A stretch of 6,126 nt of DNA, taken from an uncultured Eubacteriales bacterium. Lineage in GTDB: Bacteria; Bacillota; Clostridia; Oscillospirales; QAKW01. A program made the translations under genes and the position numbers. The stretch is from positions 1 to 6,126 of the forward strand of contig CAKRPM010000084.1 of the NCBI GenBank assembly GCA_934378025.1. Reading direction: 5' to 3'. This document shows positions 5,553 to 6,126 of the stretch, one piece after another; positions within the stretch are counted from its first letter, which is position 1, and each line of letters starts with the position of its first letter. The notes under the pieces are model-generated. The model was not told the DNA's origin and made no database searches. It saw only the letters and a program-made list of their open reading frames with translations.

Positions 5553-6126
5553 ATGTCTGAACCGATTTTTGAAATCATGGGGGACGACGGTCAACCCATA
5601 TTTACTTATAAAGCCCGCACGATCCTAAATTCCGAATCGGACATTGTTCACCGCTACGATGAGCTGAAATTCGTGCGCATTACGGCGGGAGAAGCCCTTC
5701 GGCAAGTCGGCTCGAAAACCTATTCGGTCGGCCCGGGCGACTTTATGATTTTCGGCTCGGCCGATCTGCGGCGTATTAAACAGATTTCGGCGCCGCTGAC
5801 CATTGCCCAGTTCACCTTTTTACCGGCCGCGGTCTATCCGCGGCAAAGCTGCACCGCATGCTTTTACAATCGAACGCCCGACTTTTCCAACAAATTGTCC
5901 GCCCCGCCGCTGGAGCAAGGATTTTGCGCCATTCTTGAGGAAATCTATGCGTCGCGTCCTTATCGGGAGGCAGCCATTTTAACAGAGCTGACGAGAATGG
6001 TGATTGCCGCAGCACGGCAGTATGCACAAACCGATGCAACCGTTTCGCTGTCCCACACACACGACATAGATCGGGCGCTTGCTTTCATTCGATCGCACAT
6101 CAGCGATCCGACGCTGCGGCTGGAAC
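5553..6126 (+). CDS. AraC-family transcriptional regulator, N-terminal 191 residues (C-terminus outside the window)
   Basis: The frame from ATG 5553 is open to the right edge. It begins MSEPIFEIMGDDGQPIFTYK, preceded by AAGGAGG (5539-5545). Residues from about 15 to 90 look like the cupin-type sensing domain of AraC regulators, with alternating hydrophobic strands and the turn TYSVGPGDFMIFGS (56-69). A helical linker follows (EEIYASRPYREAAILTELTRM, about 129-149). The last visible segment, DIDRALAFIRSHISDPTLRLE (171-191), is the typical entry into the AraC double helix-turn-helix: a first helix, then a short stretch where 'sl..lA' would follow. The DNA-binding part itself is off the window, so family assignment rests on this entry and on the overall layout. 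It diverges from the flavoenzyme gene with a 254-bp gap and probably senses a ligand and controls that gene. Confidence 0.82.
   Translation, partial: MSEPIFEIMGDDGQPIFTYKARTILNSESDIVHRYDELKFVRITAGEALRQVGSKTYSVGPGDFMIFGSADLRRIKQISAPLTIAQFTFLPAAVYPRQSCTACFYNRTPDFSNKLSAPPLEQGFCAILEEIYASRPYREAAILTELTRMVIAAARQYAQTDATVSLSHTHDIDRALAFIRSHISDPTLRLE

Overview
The window looks like part of a low-to-mid GC Gram-positive chromosome, most likely a clostridial Bacillota of the Oscillospirales/Ruminococcus type. This is inferred from strong AGGAGG-like ribosome binding sites, consensus TTGACA/TATAAT promoters, a Gram-positive style lipoprotein signal, and an ArgG N-terminus of the clostridial 'IIPWLKE' form. 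No rRNA or other taxonomic marker is present, so the placement is tentative.

Layout, left to right. (1) The first 72 codons of argG (argininosuccinate synthase) run leftward off the window. Its promoter is TTGACA-16-TATAAT with an extended -10, and it carries several matches to the ArgR/AhrC ARG box, two of them 21 bp apart. (2) Diverging from argG, a rightward three-gene operon encodes an ABC importer of the TrpXYZ / COG2984-COG4120-COG1101 type: a lipoprotein substrate-binding protein, a membrane permease and an ATPase. It has a consensus promoter, a hairpin between the first and second genes, and a strong terminator after the third. (3) Converging on that terminator, a leftward gene encodes a 617-residue FAD-dependent oxidoreductase of the FAD_oxidored (PF12831) kind, with a C-terminal domain that looks like a beta-sandwich. 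(4) Diverging from it, and cut by the right edge, is an AraC-family regulator with a cupin-like N-terminus and the beginning of the helix-turn-helix domain.

The pieces form two functional blocks. argG and the importer share a 271-bp divergent control region; arginine repression is well supported for argG and only possible for the importer. The AraC-type gene and the flavoenzyme gene share a 254-bp divergent region. The regulator has a full promoter, while the flavoenzyme has an extended -10 with no recognisable -35. That pattern fits an activator-dependent promoter, with the AraC-type protein as the obvious candidate. The importer's substrate and the flavoenzyme's substrate cannot be read from the sequence.

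No gene-free stretch exceeds 300 bases. I saw no tRNA, rRNA, CRISPR array, insertion sequence or recognisable riboswitch. Nothing here is clearly a new system; the least understood part is the flavoenzyme/AraC pair.
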